From Aureimonas altamirensis (GTDB taxonomy: Bacteria > Pseudomonadota > Alphaproteobacteria > Rhizobiales > Rhizobiaceae), in contig NZ_BBWQ01000020.1 in the NCBI RefSeq assembly GCF_001463885.1, positions 62,001-126,000 on the forward strand: a stretch of DNA of 64,000 nt, read 5' to 3'. A program made the position numbers and the translations under genes. Under the pieces are notes generated by a model, which saw only the letters and a program-made list of their open reading frames with translations, was not told where the DNA came from and searched no databases. Shown piece after piece: positions 61,550 to 64,000 of the stretch; the first letter of the stretch is position 1; every line of letters starts with the position of its first letter.

Positions 61550-62548
61550 TCAGACGACCGGCCATCCCTCGGACAGTTGCCTGTGGCGCGGCAGTTCGGC
61601 CGGGCGGCGGTCCAGGCGGCGAAGGAGCGTTTCCAGCTTGTCGGCTGCGATACCGGTGGCGATGCCCGGCAGGGCCCTAGGCCTCGAAAGGCCGGCAATC
61701 CCCGCCCGCACCAGGCCATCCGATGCCTTGTCGTCCAGGAAGCGCCGCAACTCGTAGCGTTTGCGGATATGGCCCGCATGGCGCTCGAGGGCATCGCGCA
61801 CATCCGCGCCCATCGGCAGGGCCAGCAACGCAAGATCGGCCTGCCAAAGAAGCCGGAGATCCTCCGTTCGATGACGGCCGCTCAGCGAATCGGCACGCAC
61901 GATCGCCGCGTAGCCGCAATGATGCACCACCTTGTACCGAGCCCCCGCCAGCAGCGCCCGCACATAGAATTCGTAATCCTCGCCGAGGCGCAATTGCTCC
62001 TGGTAGCGAAGCCCATGAGCCTCCAGGAAGCTGCGCCGCATGACCGGCTTCAGAAAGCCGATCTCCCCGCGAGAGTGGCCGCGCCGCGATACGTTGCCGT
62101 CGATGAAGCCGGCCGCGCCGAGCGTGCTTGCGGGGCGTTTGCTGGCCGCGATCTGAGGAAGAGGGTCGAGCGCGCGATCCGCCGGCACAAACAGGATATC
62201 GTCGGCTGCGAAGTCCCACCCCTCTTCGTCCAGAAGGGCATCGAAGCGGCCCGGCAACAGAAAATCATCTGCATCCAGAATCGCGATCAATGGCGAGGAC
62301 GAGGCATCGATCGCCCGGTTGCGAGCCGCCGCCGGCCCGGCATTGGCGGGCTGCACAAGCACGGTCAGGCGGTTGGAGCCGTCGTCCGCAGCGCGTGCAA
62401 CGGCAGCCGTATCGTCCGACGACGCGTCGTCGACGACGATGACTTCCCCGACATTCCGGTCGGCCAACGCGGAAATTATGGCCCGGGCGATCGTCGCGGA
62501 AGCGTTCATCGCAGCGATGATCACTGCGACCTTCAACCTGTCTTCCAT
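61550..62548 (-). CDS. exoU: Glycosyltransferase family 2, ExoU-like
   Basis: This 332-residue enzyme has KVAVIIAAMNASATIARAI, VIVVDDASSDDTAAVAR, AILDADDFLLPGRF and the later GEIGFLKPVMRRSFLEAHGLRY and LRLGEDYEFYVRALLAGARYK. These fit ExoU, which adds the fifth glucose (beta-1,6). It converges with exoW (7-bp gap) and lies downstream of exoX in the same direction. Confidence 0.85.
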   Translation of the reverse strand: MEDRLKVAVIIAAMNASATIARAIISALADRNVGEVIVVDDASSDDTAAVARAADDGSNRLTVLVQPANAGPAAARNRAIDASSSPLIAILDADDFLLPGRFDALLDEEGWDFAADDILFVPADRALDPLPQIAASKRPASTLGAAGFIDGNVSRRGHSRGEIGFLKPVMRRSFLEAHGLRYQEQLRLGEDYEFYVRALLAGARYKVVHHCGYAAIVRADSLSGRHRTEDLRLLWQADLALLALPMGADVRDALERHAGHIRKRYELRRFLDDKASDGLVRAGIAGLSRPRALPGIATGIAADKLETLLRRLDRRPAELPRHRQLSEGWPVV

Positions 62549-62651
62549 AAACGGATTCCGCCTTCAGCTCTTTTGGTCGTCTTCGGCCAAAAGGCTGACC
62601 CGGAAACGTGGCGAGTTCAAGTGCCTTTGCCGCTCACTCGTAAAGCGGCAA

Positions 62652-62909
62652 TTAGAAATGATTGTGAAAAACGTCGGACCCGACCTTGTGAGCATCGGGC
62701 TGAATATCGCGACGCTGGCCGTTCTCGGCGACGTTTCCTGACCGCCATACAAGAAACAATACGCCCATGAAGTAACCAACCTGGATGATGAGCGCGCAAA
62801 CAAGCGTCTGCACTGCCGTTGTCCAGACAGACCCCGTCAGCCAGTAAATTGCGATAGCGAAGGCTGCGAGAGCCAGCAACATGCCACGTAAAAATAGAAC
62901 GAACGACAT
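62652..62909 (-). CDS. exoX: Small membrane repressor of exopolysaccharide production, ExoX/SyrA family
   Basis: This 85-residue protein has two membrane segments (LFLRGMLLALAAFAIAIYWL and LVCALIIQVGYFMGVLFLVW) with TGSVWTTAVQT between, the pattern of the ExoX/SyrA family. ExoX lowers succinoglycan output post-translationally and its dosage relative to ExoY matters. It is divergent from exoY across a 618-bp gap, as in Sinorhizobium. No ribosome site is visible before the ATG at 62909. Confidence 0.85.
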   Translation of the reverse strand: MSFVLFLRGMLLALAAFAIAIYWLTGSVWTTAVQTLVCALIIQVGYFMGVLFLVWRSGNVAENGQRRDIQPDAHKVGSDVFHNHF

Positions 62910-63527
62910 GATTATAATACCATCATCGTGGCGAAGAACGATGCAGGTTCAACATTTGCGCCGCTTTCCTTGAGCCATTCAGGCCCTGGCTGCTCCCGGC
63001 AGCGCGGCTGTCTTTCCTCAACAGCGATCTTCTAAGGTTAGTAAAGAAACACAAGTTTTATCTCAATATGGTCCATCCGTAAGGCCAAACGCACCATAGA
63101 GCAATATGGATGCGGCCCAATAATCAATTTTTGGTAGATTTTTTTTCGCAGCGCACGCTAACCGATTTAATAAGCGGCCATTCGCAAACGTGATCCCGCC
63201 GTGAGGGCCATGTATCGTTTCTGATGTCGAAAGTATTTTTCTAGAATATACTTACACTGCGTTTACGTTGGGAACTCAGTTTTGATACGTGACAAAAAAT
63301 TGTCAAATTCATCACCCTATACGGTCGGCCTTGACTGATTTTTAGCCATCCCTACTGAGGCGAATCCGACGCTTCAACTGCCCAAGTAGCCCCGCGGGTT
63401 ACGGAGAACGCCAGTAAAATTATGGTCTTCCTGAAAAATTCGATAGAAAGCGCGAAAGCCTGGTTGCACTGCAACATGTTTCGCGTATGCTCGCTGTGTT
63501 CGTCATCCTCGGTTCGGAGTTTGCAAC
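62910..63527. promoter_or_regulatory. AT-rich divergent control region of exoX and exoY
   Basis: This is the longest gene-free stretch in the window and is clearly AT-richer than its surroundings, with several A/T runs between 63120 and 63310. TGCAACATG occurs at 63470-63478 and again at 63522-63530, where it includes the exoY ATG. The equivalent region in Sinorhizobium is a target of MucR and other regulators. I find no coding frame or RNA gene in it. Confidence 0.6.
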
Positions 63528-64000
63528 ATGCGAACGGCTGATAGGCTCCTTAGCAAGCCCGCACGTCTTTTTGCGCGGTCGGAGGGGCAGACGCCGCCTA
63601 TCGGCGGCGTGATCAAGCGGACATTCGATCTTACCGCGTCAATCATCGCGCTTATCCTGCTGGCGCCCCTGTTCATGATGATCGGGGCGCTCGTTAAGTC
63701 CGGCGACGGGGGAAGCATCCTCTATGGCCACAAGCGGATCGGCCGGAACGGCGAAACGTTCCATTGCCTGAAATTCCGCACTATGGTCGAGAATGGCGAC
63801 GAGGTGCTGCAACGGCATCTTCGCGACAACCCCGAGGCGCTGGAAGAGTGGACCGCGACGCGCAAGCTCCAGAACGATCCGCGCGTAACGCGTGTGGGCC
63901 AGGTTCTTCGCAAGCTCAGCCTGGACGAGCTGCCGCAGATCCTGAACATCGTGCGTGGCGAGATGTCGGTTGTCGGACCGCGCCCTGTCGTTTCCGAAGA
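63528..64000 (+). CDS. exoY: Succinoglycan priming galactosyltransferase ExoY (3' end outside window)
   Basis: At least 157 residues of a bacterial sugar transferase are visible. A membrane segment lies at about residues 32-54 (FDLTASIIALILLAPLFMMI). Next come ILYGHKRIGRNGETFHCLKF, the RTM motif, KLQNDPRVTRVGQVLRKLSL and DELPQILNIVRGEMSVVGPR, the catalytic polyprenol-phosphate transferase signature. ExoY starts the repeat by moving galactose-1-phosphate to undecaprenyl phosphate. GGAG lies 9 bp before the ATG. It is cut by the right edge. Confidence 0.94.
   Translation, partial: MRTADRLLSKPARLFARSEGQTPPIGGVIKRTFDLTASIIALILLAPLFMMIGALVKSGDGGSILYGHKRIGRNGETFHCLKFRTMVENGDEVLQRHLRDNPEALEEWTATRKLQNDPRVTRVGQVLRKLSLDELPQILNIVRGEMSVVGPRPVVSE

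Noticed and set aside
62911-62916. TATAAT directly upstream of exoX as its -10 box
   Set aside because: It ends 1 nt before the ATG on the coding strand, so transcription would start inside the gene, and no -35 box is correctly spaced.

Overview
The window looks like a chromosomal segment of a GC-rich alphaproteobacterium of the order Hyphomicrobiales (Rhizobiales), possibly a Rhizobiaceae or Aurantimonadaceae relative. The evidence is the rpmH-rnpA-yidC-engB block, the DUF2948-hisD-UPF0262-phosphatase block, a succinoglycan-type exo cluster with gene order close to Sinorhizobium, TRAP/ABC-rich catabolic islands with GntR and LysR regulators, and HWE-type sensor kinases. No insertion sequence, phage gene or CRISPR array is visible.

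Layout. 1-1475: a Wzz/ExoP-like chain-length protein, cut by the left edge. 1541-9074: a LysR regulator divergent from a six-gene operon (PotD/B/C/A-like ABC importer, amidohydrolase, creatininase-family hydrolase), probably for uptake and hydrolysis of a nitrogen compound I cannot name. 9148-11864: DUF2948, hisD, UPF0262 and a low-molecular-weight phosphatase. 11879-14863 (minus): rpmH, rnpA, yidC, engB. 15129-16750: an orphan histidine kinase and tRNA-Arg. 16918-21601: two LysR/enzyme pairs (SDR; WrbA plus an MFS transporter). 21682-24501: a zinc operon with a Zur-like operator, encoding AztC and an AztD protein fused to a complete ZinT domain.

24772-36933 is a D-apiose catabolic region using the RuBisCO-like-protein route: ApnO, ApsD, ApnL, a GntR regulator, OiaX, OiaK, an MFS transporter, then a second GntR regulator with a TRAP transporter. 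Together the enzymes should take D-apiose through D-apionolactone, D-apionate, 3-oxo-isoapionate and its 4-phosphate to 3-phosphoglycerate and glycolate, which suits a plant-associated lifestyle.

37044-47851 is mixed metabolism: an Ntn amidase, a flavin monooxygenase with an SsuABC-like importer, an endonuclease III-like glycosylase, two SDRs (one lacking its catalytic Tyr/Lys), a cupin, a PoxB-like enzyme and a small orphan gene. 48052-48368 holds tRNA-Thr and tRNA-Phe. 48430-52854 has DUF3750, a GAF-HWE kinase facing a single-domain response regulator, an SH3 protein, a GlsB-like protein and a phosphoesterase.

52860-64000 is the exopolysaccharide cluster: exoK-L-A-M-O-P in one orientation, exoW, exoU, the small repressor exoX, a 618-bp AT-rich regulatory region, and the start of exoY. 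The six glucosyltransferases plus ExoY match the set that builds the succinoglycan octasaccharide. exoN, exoH, exoT and exoV are not in the window.
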